The notes under the pieces were generated by a model, which was not told the DNA's origin, did not search any database, and saw only the letters and a list, made by a program, of their open reading frames with translations. From IMG/VR virus record IMGVR_UViG_3300036831_000111, positions 1 to 22,174 of that record: a DNA stretch of 22,174 nt; one strand, 5' to 3'. Each line of letters starts with the position of its first letter. Within the stretch, counting starts at the first letter, position 1. A program made the translations under genes and the position numbers. The stretch is from a virus. Below, one piece after another: positions 6,486 to 13,869 of this stretch.

Positions 6486-7178
6486 TCAGCTCGCGCAGCC
6501 GCACGAGGCGGCCGGAGGCGCAAGGTAGGTCCACTGGAGATGCCGGTGGGTGTCGTTCGGCAGCGCGACCAGCAGCTTCTCGGAGACGCCGGTGGTCATG
6601 TTGGCGAGGACGTTCTTCGGGCCGGTGCCCCAGTTGGTGCCTTGCTTGGTGCGGCCTGCCACGGTGAACGACACCGCACCGTTTTCGATCTTGAGGTCGC
6701 CGACGGTCCCCTCGATCACGTTCGGCAGCAGGAAGTACCCGTACGGCACCACCGACGACGTGCCGATCGTGACGCACTGCGCGGCCGACATGTTCGTCCA
6801 CACTTCCAGGCCGAACGCCCCGGCAGCGTAGTTGCTGGTGCGCGTCTGGAAGCCGACCGCCGACGGCGAGGCCGCGTCGTTGAGCACCAGCGTGGAGCCT
6901 GTTACCAGGTTGAACAGCTCCGGGTCGACGTTGCAGAAGGTAATCGTGACCTGGATCCACTTCAGCTGCTTCGGGGACTTCTCATTGACGCAGATCAGAC
7001 CGGCCGCGTTCACGACGATGATCTCCGTGCCCGACTCGACCTGATCCTGCATCTCCACCGAAACGAAGCCGGTCGAGACGGCCGACACGCAGGAACCCAC
7101 CTTGGGGGTGCCGCACGAGTCGATGGCCTGGACCCGCATGGTCGTGCCCTGAATGGGGGCCTGACACACGGCCGTCAT
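6486..7178 (-). CDS. Probable major tail (tube) protein
   Basis: The protein has 230 residues. The pattern MRVQAIDSCGTPKVG, then GFVSVEMQDQVESGTEI, LICVNEKSPKQLKWIQVTI, TFCNVDPELFNLVTGSTLV, FGLEVWTNMSA, GYFLLPNVIEGTVGD and a terminal HRHLQW with CGC fits the major tail proteins of actinophages as I recall them. These polymerise into the tail tube around the tape measure. Several cysteines (for example in DSCG, GSC, ICV, TFC, QC and the terminal CGCA) suggest stabilising bonds. The stop of the preceding gene lies inside the ribosome binding site (AAGGAGTAG). It is unusual that this gene precedes the adaptor and terminator genes instead of following them. Confidence 0.65.
   Translation of the reverse strand: MTAVCQAPIQGTTMRVQAIDSCGTPKVGSCVSAVSTGFVSVEMQDQVESGTEIIVVNAAGLICVNEKSPKQLKWIQVTITFCNVDPELFNLVTGSTLVLNDAASPSAVGFQTRTSNYAAGAFGLEVWTNMSAAQCVTIGTSSVVPYGYFLLPNVIEGTVGDLKIENGAVSFTVAGRTKQGTNWGTGPKNVLANMTTGVSEKLLVALPNDTHRHLQWTYLAPPAASCGCAS
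6679..6690 (+). repeat. Dispersed motif site 3: CCGTTTTCGATC (one mismatch)
   Basis: Shares CGTTTTCGATC with the other sites; the first base of the core is C instead of T. It lies inside the putative tail tube gene (residues KIENG on the coding strand). Confidence 0.45.
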
Positions 7179-7181
7179 CTG

Positions 7182-7469
7182 CTACTCCTTCGTGGCCTTG
7201 CCGGGCCGCTGCTTGCGGACCGGCGGCGTGCTCGGGTCTCCGTCGTCGTCGACCAGCTCCTCCTCGGAGGGCCAGCGGTCGGCACGGTCGGCGTTGAAAT
7301 CGTCGGCCACGTCCTGCGGCACCCGGAAGGACAGGGCCGCGTCGTGCTCGCCGCGCTGCGCAACGACGACTGAGTCGTCGTAGCCCTTGTCCCGGGCCAG
7401 CTCCAGCAGGCGCGTGGCGGTTTCGCCTTCCGGCTCGTGCCGGTTGATGATCACTACTGCGTTGTCCAT
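7182..7469 (-). CDS. Small acidic hypothetical protein of the capsid region
   Basis: The protein has 95 residues. The ATG has a GAGGAG site and begins 11 nt after the upstream stop. The N-terminal half (MDNAVVIINRHEPEGETATRLLELARDKGYDDSVVVAQ) looks like a small alpha/beta fold; the C-terminal half is acidic (PSEEELVDDDGDPS) and ends in a basic tail (VRKQRPGKATKE). It sits between a structural protein and the putative tail tube protein, so a minor head or neck role is plausible. I do not recognise the family. Confidence 0.6.
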   Translation of the reverse strand: MDNAVVIINRHEPEGETATRLLELARDKGYDDSVVVAQRGEHDAALSFRVPQDVADDFNADRADRWPSEEELVDDDGDPSTPPVRKQRPGKATKE

Positions 7470-7480
7470 GATCCAGCTCC

Positions 7481-8413
7481 TCAGTACAGCGTTCCAGCGG
7501 TCGTGGTACCGGTACCCCGCGTCATGCTGTCCAACTCGACGAGCACGAAGAACGCCACGCAGTCCACGGTGATCGCGTACGCCTGCTGGGCGGTCGTCTG
7601 CCAGGCGTTACCCGACCGGTCGAATGTGCGTTCCGGCGGGCTCACGAACACCCGGTCGTCACGCCAGATCGTCGTCGCTCCGGTAGCGACCAGGTAGGCG
7701 GTGCCGAGGGCGGGGGTGACCGTGTCGTCGGTCGGCTTGTGGCCGGTGTAGCCGCGGCCGAAGGACCACACGTTGCCCATCGGCGTGTACTGCACGCCGG
7801 TCAGCCCGCGCGCCGCCCGCTGCGGAAGCGGCATCATCTGCCGCTCCACCAGGTACGGCGTGACCAGCGGTCGGGCGTGGATGATGCCCGGGTAGCTGTA
7901 CTGGGCCAGCGCGTCCTCCAGCAGGCCGACACCGTATTCGATGGTGACGGCCGTCCCCGGCGTCGGCGTGACGTCGAGAATCCCGGAGCCGCCGTTCAGC
8001 TCCGCCCGCTGGAGTGCGGGCTGCACGTCGGCGTTGCCGCCCCAGAATGCCTGCTCGGCGACGTACTGCGCGTTGTCGCCGAGCCGGATCCGGACACGCC
8101 GCTCAACCTCGGCAGCGTCGTACGGAAACGCGCCCGCCTTCAGCCCGGCCACGACCTGGAACGGCAGGCCGATGGCCGTCCCGTCGCAGGCGTCGAGCGT
8201 GGACCCGGCGGTGATGGTCGGGTTGGAGCAGGACGCCGCCGCGAGCAAGTGAGCCTGCCCGCAGTGCTCCTCCAGGTACTGCACCCCGCCGACGTCGCCG
8301 TGATCCGGCATCGGGAACGGGCCGTTGGCGGCCGAGAACAGGCCGTACCGGATGTTGCCGACCGCAGGCTGCGGCACATAGGCCGGGCCGGTCATCGGCG
8401 TAAGAGTCGCCAT
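7481..8413 (-). CDS. Virion structural protein of unknown role, next to the capsid gene
   Basis: The protein has 310 residues. The ATG at 8413 has a clear ribosome binding site (GGGAGGAAA). No signal peptide or membrane helix is seen. The first 60 residues are Pro/Gly-rich (MATLTPMTGPAYVPQPAVGNIRYGLFSAANG). Later segments are alpha/beta (DAAEVERRVRIRLGDNAQYVAEQAFWGG and GVGLLEDALAQYSYPGIIHARPLVTPYLVER), and the C-terminal third is beta-like (TPALGTAYLVATGATTIWRDDRVFV, YAITVDCVAFFVLVELD). Position directly after the major capsid gene and the lack of enzyme motifs point to a head protein, perhaps a minor capsid or second shell protein. Parts recall HK97-type capsid helices, but this is not strong enough to name it. 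Confidence 0.55.
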   Translation of the reverse strand: MATLTPMTGPAYVPQPAVGNIRYGLFSAANGPFPMPDHGDVGGVQYLEEHCGQAHLLAAASCSNPTITAGSTLDACDGTAIGLPFQVVAGLKAGAFPYDAAEVERRVRIRLGDNAQYVAEQAFWGGNADVQPALQRAELNGGSGILDVTPTPGTAVTIEYGVGLLEDALAQYSYPGIIHARPLVTPYLVERQMMPLPQRAARGLTGVQYTPMGNVWSFGRGYTGHKPTDDTVTPALGTAYLVATGATTIWRDDRVFVSPPERTFDRSGNAWQTTAQQAYAITVDCVAFFVLVELDSMTRGTGTTTAGTLY

Positions 8414-8441
8414 CGGGTTTCCTCCCTTCCCGCAGGTGGGT

Positions 8442-8503
8442 TCCCTGGCCGCTTCGAGCGTTGCGCCCCTTGCGGTAGCGCCGCCTGTTCTCGCGGCCAG
8501 GGA
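8442..8503. other. Structured intergenic element between capsid gene and next gene
   Basis: TCCCTGGCCGC (8442-8452) and GCGGCCAGGGA (8493-8503) are perfect 11-bp inverted repeats. They enclose about 40 nt which themselves contain GCGC-rich complementary stretches. The transcript of the minus-strand operon would fold into a stable branched structure that lies before the ribosome binding site of the 310-residue protein. It may limit read-through or protect the abundant capsid mRNA at its 3' end. There is no U tract, so it is not a classic intrinsic terminator. Confidence 0.5.
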
Positions 8504-8510
8504 GTCTCGG

Positions 8511-10397
8511 TTACGGGTTGGTCGGGAACAGGCCCTGCGTGACGATGGTGGACTGCGCGTTCAGCGCGTACGCCGCCGCACCGTCCGGGATCAGACCGCC
8601 GCCGAGGCCACCGATGGTGTACACCCGGCTGTCGAAGCAGGTCTTCGCGGCGAGGATGCCCTGTTCGGTGAAGAGCTGGGTGGTCTTGTTCTGCGCCAGC
8701 AGCGTGGAGTCGTACACGGTGTCGAGGGTGATGATGTCGGCGTTGCCGCGCACCCACGTACCGGCCGCATACACCAGCATCTGAAGAGCGTGAGGCCAGT
8801 CCTGGACGAAGTTGTTGCTGGTCGGGTCGGTGCCGAACTGCTGCCACTGCGACGGGGCGCCGCCCGGGTACGCGGCCCAGTAGAACGCGTCCTGCCAGTC
8901 GTACACGTACTGGACGCGGGCGCCGCGCGCCGCGAGCCAGTCGTTGATCTTCTGGGTGGTAACGGCGAACTGGTCGACGCCTGCATCCCCGTCGTAGAAC
9001 GACCGGCGGGTGACGTCGGCCCGGATCCAGGACTGCACCCAGTACGGCAGCACGACCTCCAGGGTGGAGGAGAGCTGCATCCGCTGGCGGTACTTGTAGT
9101 CGGTGATCGCCACGTCGAGGGCGCTCAGCAGCGTGGAGACGACCGAGTGGTCGGTGTACCAGGTGGTGCCCGCGCCGGGGGTGTGGCTGGCCACGTTGCT
9201 CGGCAGGGTCAGCGCGGTCGAGCCGGTGACCAGCGCGTTGATCATGAACTGGTTGATCTTGTGCGTGTGGGCGACCATCGCGCCCCGCACGAACCGGGCA
9301 ATCAGCTCCGGGTAGCCGCGCAGCTGAAGAAGGTCCGCCTGGATCGCCAGGCCGTCCGCGTCGAGCCGGGTGTCCGTGAACGACGGGCACGGCACGCTCA
9401 TCGTCGGCTTCGTAACACCGGAGATGATGTTCGCCTCGGTGTAGTGGAAGAACCCGGCGCCCGAGTAGATCGACGAGAAGTCCGGGCCGGTCGTGTACTT
9501 GATGCCGCCCCGCGAAACGTTGATCTCCGGAATATCGAGCAGGCCGTCCGAGGACTCCAGCTCACACAGGTCGTAGATGACCTCGGACGGGGCGCACCAG
9601 CCCGTGCCCGCCGCCGTCAGCGAGTTGGGCGCCGCGCTGTTCTGCGCCGCACGCCGCTTGATGTCCAGCGACGCAAGCAGGGAGCCGCCCGGCAGTCGCT
9701 TCTCGGAGGCCGCGTAGTCGATGACCGGCGTCGCGTCGTCCGCGAGGCCACCCGACGCGGTCAGCTCCTTCGGGTAGTCGAGCTTGAACTGCGCAATCCC
9801 GTCGCGCCGGGAACCGCCGCCGCCGCCGAACGCCGAATACTGGAGGAACTTCTTCTCGACCGCCGCGCCGACCTTGTTCCAGTCGAGCTCTTCGCCGGTC
9901 GGGTAGTCGGAGTTGCTGGCCCCGGCGAGGATGACGGCCGGGGTTTGCCGGGGCACCTGGTCGGCCGGTACGGCGGGGACGGTCCGGGAGGCCACGGCAG
10001 CAACACCGGGCGCAGCGGGCTTCGCCGCCGCCGTGGTCGCCGTGGGGGCCTCCGGGGTTTGCTCGCCGTCGGCGGGCGTGCCCTCCGCCGTGTCCGGCTC
10101 GGCGGTGTCCGCGTCGTCCGACTCGTCTTCCTCGCCGAGGCTGTCAGTGAGGGCGGCGAACGCTCCAGCGGCGCCGCTGCGGCGACTGCGCTCCGCGTCC
10201 ACGCCCTTGACGATGGTGGTCAGCTCGCGAATGGTCTCGATGTCGTCGGACGACACGTCGGCGACATCCATGTCCGCGTACCGGGCTGCGGCTTCACGGG
10301 CCTGCGAGCGAATCGAGGTCAGGTCTTCCGTCGACATCGTGGCGAAGGCGTACTTGCCGTCGTCGGTCGTCGGAACCTGGAAAGGCAGGTTCGGCAC
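8511..10397 (-). CDS. Major capsid protein (HK97-type) with long N-terminal scaffold-like region
   Basis: The protein has 628 residues. The GTG start follows GTGAAGAGAG. Residues 1-90 are charged and helical. Residues 90-150 are an acidic then Ala/Pro-rich linker. From about 155 the body begins (TPAVILAGASNSDYPTGEELD), with segments typical of actinophage HK97-fold capsids such as TGWCAPSEVIYDLCELESSDGLLD, PCPSFTDTRLDADGLAI, FMINALVTGSTALTL and LEVVLPYWVQSWIRADVTRRSF. The N-terminal region is probably a delta domain that drives assembly and is cut off by the maturation protease. The length is about twice that of HK97 gp5, in line with the long extension. The gene is divergent from the glycosyltransferase gene and is separated from the protease by about 7 kb, so it needs its own promoter. 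Confidence 0.85.
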   Translation of the reverse strand: MPNLPFQVPTTDDGKYAFATMSTEDLTSIRSQAREAAARYADMDVADVSSDDIETIRELTTIVKGVDAERSRRSGAAGAFAALTDSLGEEDESDDADTAEPDTAEGTPADGEQTPEAPTATTAAAKPAAPGVAAVASRTVPAVPADQVPRQTPAVILAGASNSDYPTGEELDWNKVGAAVEKKFLQYSAFGGGGGSRRDGIAQFKLDYPKELTASGGLADDATPVIDYAASEKRLPGGSLLASLDIKRRAAQNSAAPNSLTAAGTGWCAPSEVIYDLCELESSDGLLDIPEINVSRGGIKYTTGPDFSSIYSGAGFFHYTEANIISGVTKPTMSVPCPSFTDTRLDADGLAIQADLLQLRGYPELIARFVRGAMVAHTHKINQFMINALVTGSTALTLPSNVASHTPGAGTTWYTDHSVVSTLLSALDVAITDYKYRQRMQLSSTLEVVLPYWVQSWIRADVTRRSFYDGDAGVDQFAVTTQKINDWLAARGARVQYVYDWQDAFYWAAYPGGAPSQWQQFGTDPTSNNFVQDWPHALQMLVYAAGTWVRGNADIITLDTVYDSTLLAQNKTTQLFTEQGILAAKTCFDSRVYTIGGLGGGLIPDGAAAYALNAQSTIVTQGLFPTNP

Positions 10398-10460
10398 TGC
10401 GGGCTCTCTTCACTTCGAGCGCTCAGCCGGACCGTGGCAGCACTGATGCACCTGCCCGGG

Positions 10461-10466
10461 ATCATA
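10461..10466 (-). promoter_or_regulatory. Possible -10 element for the major capsid gene
   Basis: The 106-nt intergenic region between the divergent capsid and glycosyltransferase genes contains TATGAT on the minus strand, 64 nt before the GTG start of the capsid gene. No convincing -35 hexamer is found 17-18 nt upstream (TCCGTG/CTCCGT). An independent promoter is expected because the upstream protease operon ends in a terminator and opposite-strand genes intervene. Assignment rests on one hexamer and context. Confidence 0.35.
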
Positions 10467-10471
10467 GCCGG

Positions 10472-10477
10472 TACTCT
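10472..10477 (+). promoter_or_regulatory. Possible -10 element for the glycosyltransferase cassette
   Basis: TACTCT lies 32 nt before the ATG of the glycosyltransferase gene, and a strong ribosome binding site (GGAGGAGGAGG) follows. The form TANNCT and its distance to the start match three other cargo-gene leaders in this window (TATGCT, TAGACT, TAGCCT at 33-37 nt). The AGACAGACC box of those leaders is absent here. No clear -35 is seen. Confidence 0.35.
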
Positions 10478-10503
10478 CCGATTCACGGAGGAGGAGGCCG
10501 TAT

Positions 10504-12333
10504 ATGAATTCAGACGAAGAGCACTTCACGCCCGAGGCTGTAGAGGAATCGGTACGCCTGGCCGACGTCTTCCGGGCGCGCGAAAATCTGAGCGCTGCCC
10601 TGGACACCCCCGCCTGGCAGCCCGAGACGCCCGGCGCGTGGGACCCGCGCGCCGGGGAAAAGGTGTGCATCGGCACGCCGCACCTAGACAACCCGGGCTG
10701 GAACTACGTCGAGTCGCTGATACGGGTAGCCGCCTACGACAAGGCCCACGGCAACCACCTGCTGCACAACTCGGGCCTGATGAACAACGGCGCATACGCC
10801 CCGGTGTGGGGCCGGTCGATGGAGCTGTCGCACGCCCGCAACACGGCGGCAGCCGCATTCCTGGCCTCCGACGCCGACTGGCTGCTGTGGTGGGACTCCG
10901 ACATCGGCGCCGAACAGGACGCCCTGGAGAAGCTGCTCGCCGCCGCCGACCCGGAAACGGCACCGATCGTCGGCGGGCTGTGCTTCATCGAGGGCGACTA
11001 CTCCCACGACTTCCGGGGCGGACTGCGCTCCAGCCTGGCGCCGACGCTGTACGACTGGGCGTGGATCGAGCCGAAGTCAGGCATGCCCGGCGCCTACAAG
11101 CTGGTCACCCGGCAGGAATGGCCACCCGATCAGGTGTCCCGAGTCGGCGCAACCGGCTGCGGACTGCTTCTTACCCACCGGTCCGTGTACGAGAAGATCG
11201 CCGCCTGGCTTCAGGAGCAGGACGCGCCGCCGCACATCTGGTTCGAACGGATCCCCGGGCCGGACGGAGAAAAGTGCGGGGAGGACATCTCGTTCTGCCT
11301 GCGAGCCCACCAGGTCGGCCTTCCTGTCCTGGTGCACACCGGCGTCACGACCACCCACCAGAAGACGGTGTGGTACGGCACGCAGGACTACGCCATGAAG
11401 CCGTTCACGCCGCCACCGATGACGGTCCGGCCGCTGCCGCCAGACCAGTGGCCGAAGCTGATGATCAACCGCAATGCCGCGCAGGAAGCCGCCCAGACGT
11501 CACCGATGCGAGACCAGCAAGTGCCGGAGGCAACCGAAGGCGTGGCAGTCATCGTGCCCGTGGCGCGCCGCGACAACGCCCGGACGTTCCTGACCTCGCT
11601 GGACGCCAGCCTCACCGAAGAGCAGAAGCGGCGCAGGCAGGTCCGGGTCTACGTGATGGCCGACGAGAGCGACGAAGACACCCCGCTCAACTGGGGATTC
11701 TGGGACAACGTCTATCCCAACATCGTTTTCGATCTTCATAGGTACCTGCGATCGATGGGCTCGTTCGCCGAGAAGGTCAACCGCGGCGAGATGATCTCGG
11801 ATGAGCCGTGGCTGTTTCTGGTCGGCGACGACGTGCGATTCCACAAGGGCTGGCTGGATCAGGCCATGCAGACCGCGCGGACCACGGGCAAGAGCGTGGT
11901 CGGCACCAACGACCTCGGGCATCCGGACGTCATCGCCGGGAAGCACGCCACGCACATGCTCATCCGCCGGGACTACGTCGAGAAGGTCGGAGCGTCGTGG
12001 GACGGCCCGGGCGTGGTCTGCCACGAGGGGTACCGGCACTGGTACGTCGACACGGAGATCGTCGAGGCGGCGAAGCGGCGCGACGAGTGGGCGCCATGCC
12101 TGGCGTCGCACGTCGAGCACCTGCATCCGTATTGGGGCAAGGCGGAAACGGACGAGGTGTACCGCATCGGCCAGGAGGCGGCGGCCACGGACGGCACGCT
12201 GTTCGGCCATCGGCTGAACGCTCAGCGCGCCGGAGGCGTCCGGCTCCGCGCCGACGATTCGCGGGCGGACGCGGACGGGTTTACTGACGGGTCGCACGGC
12301 GGTTCGCCGCGAGAATGGCTGGAGGAGTCATGA
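10504..12333 (+). CDS. Tandem two-domain glycosyltransferase (GT-A fold)
   Basis: The protein has 609 residues and two glycosyltransferase-like domains. Domain 1 (about 52-295) has the family-2-like start KVCIGTPHLDNPGWNYVESL, a nucleotide-sugar/metal DxD motif in LLWWDSDIG (Asp131-Asp133), GATGCGLLLTHRSVYEK, and GEDISFCLRAHQVG with a following His-rich VLVHTGVTTTHQ. Domain 2 (about 346-565) begins VAVIVPVARRDNARTFL, has LFLVGDDVRFHKGWL (Asp442-Asp443) and ends with HLHPYWGKAETDEVYRIG. Both halves look complete. No membrane segment is seen, so it should act in the cytoplasm on a protein, DNA or lipid-linked acceptor. The ATG has a strong ribosome binding site. It is coupled to an oxygenase and a methyltransferase. 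A dispersed AT-rich motif lies at 11721-11734. The acceptor is unknown; virion proteins are a good candidate because the gene adjoins the capsid gene. Confidence 0.82.
   Translation: MNSDEEHFTPEAVEESVRLADVFRARENLSAALDTPAWQPETPGAWDPRAGEKVCIGTPHLDNPGWNYVESLIRVAAYDKAHGNHLLHNSGLMNNGAYAPVWGRSMELSHARNTAAAAFLASDADWLLWWDSDIGAEQDALEKLLAAADPETAPIVGGLCFIEGDYSHDFRGGLRSSLAPTLYDWAWIEPKSGMPGAYKLVTRQEWPPDQVSRVGATGCGLLLTHRSVYEKIAAWLQEQDAPPHIWFERIPGPDGEKCGEDISFCLRAHQVGLPVLVHTGVTTTHQKTVWYGTQDYAMKPFTPPPMTVRPLPPDQWPKLMINRNAAQEAAQTSPMRDQQVPEATEGVAVIVPVARRDNARTFLTSLDASLTEEQKRRRQVRVYVMADESDEDTPLNWGFWDNVYPNIVFDLHRYLRSMGSFAEKVNRGEMISDEPWLFLVGDDVRFHKGWLDQAMQTARTTGKSVVGTNDLGHPDVIAGKHATHMLIRRDYVEKVGASWDGPGVVCHEGYRHWYVDTEIVEAAKRRDEWAPCLASHVEHLHPYWGKAETDEVYRIGQEAAATDGTLFGHRLNAQRAGGVRLRADDSRADADGFTDGSHGGSPREWLEES
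11721..11734 (+). repeat. Dispersed motif site 4: CATCGTTTTCGATC
   Basis: Exact 14-nt match to sites 1 and 6, here on the sense strand of the glycosyltransferase gene (residues NIVFDL), with the TTT codon for Phe where TTC is normal. Confidence 0.65.
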
Positions 12334-12343
12334 TCGAAAACGA
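12329..12343 (-). repeat. Dispersed motif site 5 at the oxygenase start codon
   Basis: The minus strand reads TCGTTTTCGATCATG, an exact 15-nt match to sites 1 and 6. It covers the ATG of the 2-oxoglutarate oxygenase gene and the overlapping stop of the glycosyltransferase gene, so a bound protein could affect transcription or an RNA-level factor translation here. Confidence 0.65.
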
Positions 12344-13016
12344 GCAGGAGTTAGACGTCAAGCTGCACCCCTTCCCGCACCTGGTCGCCGACGGCCTCTG
12401 GCATCCGGAGCTGCTGGACGCGGTGCTCGACGAGTTCCCCGGCCCAGCGCATCCCGGCTGGCGGTCGTTCGCCAATAGCACCGAACGCAAGCTTGAGGGC
12501 AGCCACCCGTCAATGTGGGGCACCGAGACCACTCACCTGCTGCGCAGCATGGCCGAGCAGGCCCCCGGCCTGGCTGAGGCATTCCACACCCCGCCGCTGT
12601 CGATGGAGCTCGTCGGCGGTGGCTACCACCTGATCGAGCCGGGCGGCTACCTGGCGATGCACGCCGACTTCAGCCGGTCGCCCCGCACCGGCCTGTACCG
12701 GTGGCTGAACATGCTGGTCTACCTCAACCACGACTGGCAGCGGGAAGAGGGCGGTCAGCTTCAGCTGTGGGACGACGACGGTCCGGCCGTCACCATCGAC
12801 CCTGAGTTCAACCGTACGGTCGTCTTCCGGACGAGCGGGTCGTCCTGGCACGGGCATCCGGTGCCGGTCGGCCTGAATCGCGTACGCCGGTCGGTCGCCG
12901 CCTACTTCTACGCCGCCGACCCGCCGCCCGGCTACCTCGGCGACCACTCCACCCGCTGGCACCCCCGTTACGACGTCTGGCACGGCGGCACCACCCCGAC
13001 CCCCGGGAGCGACTGA
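12330..13016 (+). CDS. 2-oxoglutarate/Fe(II)-dependent oxygenase (prolyl-hydroxylase-like)
   Basis: The protein has 228 residues from the ATG at 12330, which overlaps the glycosyltransferase stop (ATGA) and has GGAGGAG in front. An in-frame ATG at 12315 lacks a ribosome binding site. The double-stranded beta-helix motifs are visible: His111-x-Asp113 in GGYLAMHADFS, a distal His174 in SSWHGHP, and the 2-oxoglutarate-binding Arg in RVRRSVAAYFY (Arg187). The segment RWLNMLVYLNHDWQREEGGQLQLW is typical of the PKHD/P4H superfamily. Such enzymes hydroxylate protein side chains or small molecules. Between a glycosyltransferase and a methyltransferase it may create the hydroxyl acceptor for sugar transfer, or modify the sugar. 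The start codon lies inside a copy of the dispersed AT-rich motif (12329-12343). Confidence 0.82.
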   Translation: MIENEQELDVKLHPFPHLVADGLWHPELLDAVLDEFPGPAHPGWRSFANSTERKLEGSHPSMWGTETTHLLRSMAEQAPGLAEAFHTPPLSMELVGGGYHLIEPGGYLAMHADFSRSPRTGLYRWLNMLVYLNHDWQREEGGQLQLWDDDGPAVTIDPEFNRTVVFRTSGSSWHGHPVPVGLNRVRRSVAAYFYAADPPPGYLGDHSTRWHPRYDVWHGGTTPTPGSD

Positions 13017-13591
13017 TGCACCAGCAAGTTCTCGACTGGATCGGACAGTTTCGGACGACCGAAGATCTGGCCGTGCTGGACATCGGCGGACGGGACCTCA
13101 ACGGGTCGCCGCGCATGTTCTTCCCGAACGCGAGCCCCTATCACGTTCTCGACCTGCGCCCGGGCCCGAACGTGGACATCGTTGCCGACGCAACGAAGTG
13201 GGAGCCGGAGTTCAACTTCCCGGCAGGGGAGTTCGGCTACGACCTGGCAGTCTGCACCGAAGTCTTCGAGCACTGCGCCTGGTGGTCAGACGTCCTCAAG
13301 ACCGCGTATAAGGCGCTCCGTCCGGGCGGTTGGCTGCTGTTCACCTGCGCCGGTCCGGGCCGCCCGCCGCATTCCGGCATCGAAGCCGTGCCCGGCCTGA
13401 TGGACGGAGAGCACTACGCCAACGTCTCGCCCGAGGAAATCCGCCACGAGCTGGAGTTCCAGGGGTGGACGGAGATCGAGACGCACCTGCGGGGCACCGA
13501 CACGCAGGGCAAGGCCGTCAAGCCGAAGCCCCGCGAGGTGCTGTTCGGCGCGGCGCTGTCCCGTACGGCGGCAGGCAACCCGAACGCCTGA
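13016..13591 (+). CDS. Class I SAM-dependent methyltransferase
   Basis: The protein has 191 residues. The ATG shares one base with the oxygenase stop (TGATG). It has motif I as VLDIGGRDLNGS (residues 20-31), an acidic Asp46 after strand 2 (YHVLDLRPG), DIVADAT, motif IV-like YDLAVCTEVFEH (75-86), and LRPGGWLLFTCAGPGRPPHSG (101-121). This is the Methyltransf_11-type small-molecule or sugar methyltransferase layout, with no DNA-methylase NPPY or DPPY motif. Being coupled to the glycosyltransferase and oxygenase, it could O-methylate a transferred sugar, as in Streptomyces and mycobacterial glycans. The gene ends just before a strong bidirectional terminator. Confidence 0.82.
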   Translation: MHQQVLDWIGQFRTTEDLAVLDIGGRDLNGSPRMFFPNASPYHVLDLRPGPNVDIVADATKWEPEFNFPAGEFGYDLAVCTEVFEHCAWWSDVLKTAYKALRPGGWLLFTCAGPGRPPHSGIEAVPGLMDGEHYANVSPEEIRHELEFQGWTEIETHLRGTDTQGKAVKPKPREVLFGAALSRTAAGNPNA

Positions 13592-13600
13592 CCGCACAGC

Positions 13601-13631
13601 GAAAGGCCCCACCGAACCGGTGGGGCCTTTC
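13601..13631. terminator. Bidirectional intrinsic terminator between convergent genes
   Basis: GAAAGGCCCCACCG (13601-13614) and CGGTGGGGCCTTTC (13618-13631) form a perfect 14-bp stem with a 3-nt loop. A and T runs on both flanks give U-rich ends in either direction. It lies between the end of the methyltransferase gene (plus) and the end of the Cys-rich small protein gene (minus), ending both units. Confidence 0.85.
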
Positions 13632-13650
13632 TGCGTGTAAGGCTATCGAG

Positions 13651-13869
13651 TCACCACGAGGTGACCTTCGGAACGCAGGGGACGTAGCAGCATCCGGCCG
13701 ACGCGCCGCCGCACGTTCCTGCCTTGTGGGCAGCGCGGAGCTCGTCGTAGTAGGCGCGCATGACCTGCTCGTCGAGGTCCAGGTTACGGCGGTCCTCTTT
13801 GCGGCGGCGGTCACGCTCTCCGAGATAGACGATCTCCAGGCGACGGAACACCCAGTCGGGGAGCTTCAT
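13651..13869 (-). CDS. Small basic protein with Cys-rich tail (last gene of mini-operon)
   Basis: The protein has 72 residues. I chose the ATG that overlaps the upstream stop as ATGA. It is mostly helical and highly charged (VFRRLEIVYLGERDRRRKEDRRNLDLDEQVMRAYYDELRAAHKA), followed by a cysteine-rich tail (TCGGASAGCCYVPCVPK) with Cys53, Cys60, Cys61 and Cys65. The tail could bind zinc, although four cysteines in this spacing do not match a named finger. It is the last of four coupled minus-strand genes inside the cargo island. Function unknown. Confidence 0.6.
   Translation of the reverse strand: MKLPDWVFRRLEIVYLGERDRRRKEDRRNLDLDEQVMRAYYDELRAAHKAGTCGGASAGCCYVPCVPKVTSW

Noticed and set aside
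8436-11741. Very long plus-strand open frame (1101 codons) across the capsid gene and into the glycosyltransferase gene
   Set aside because: It is antisense to the capsid gene and out of frame with the glycosyltransferase; the product is Arg/Gly/Val-rich without domains, as expected from third-position GC bias.
12315-12332. Earlier ATG of the oxygenase gene at 12315
   Set aside because: No ribosome binding site; the ATG at 12330 has GGAGGAG in front and the ATGA overlap typical of this operon.
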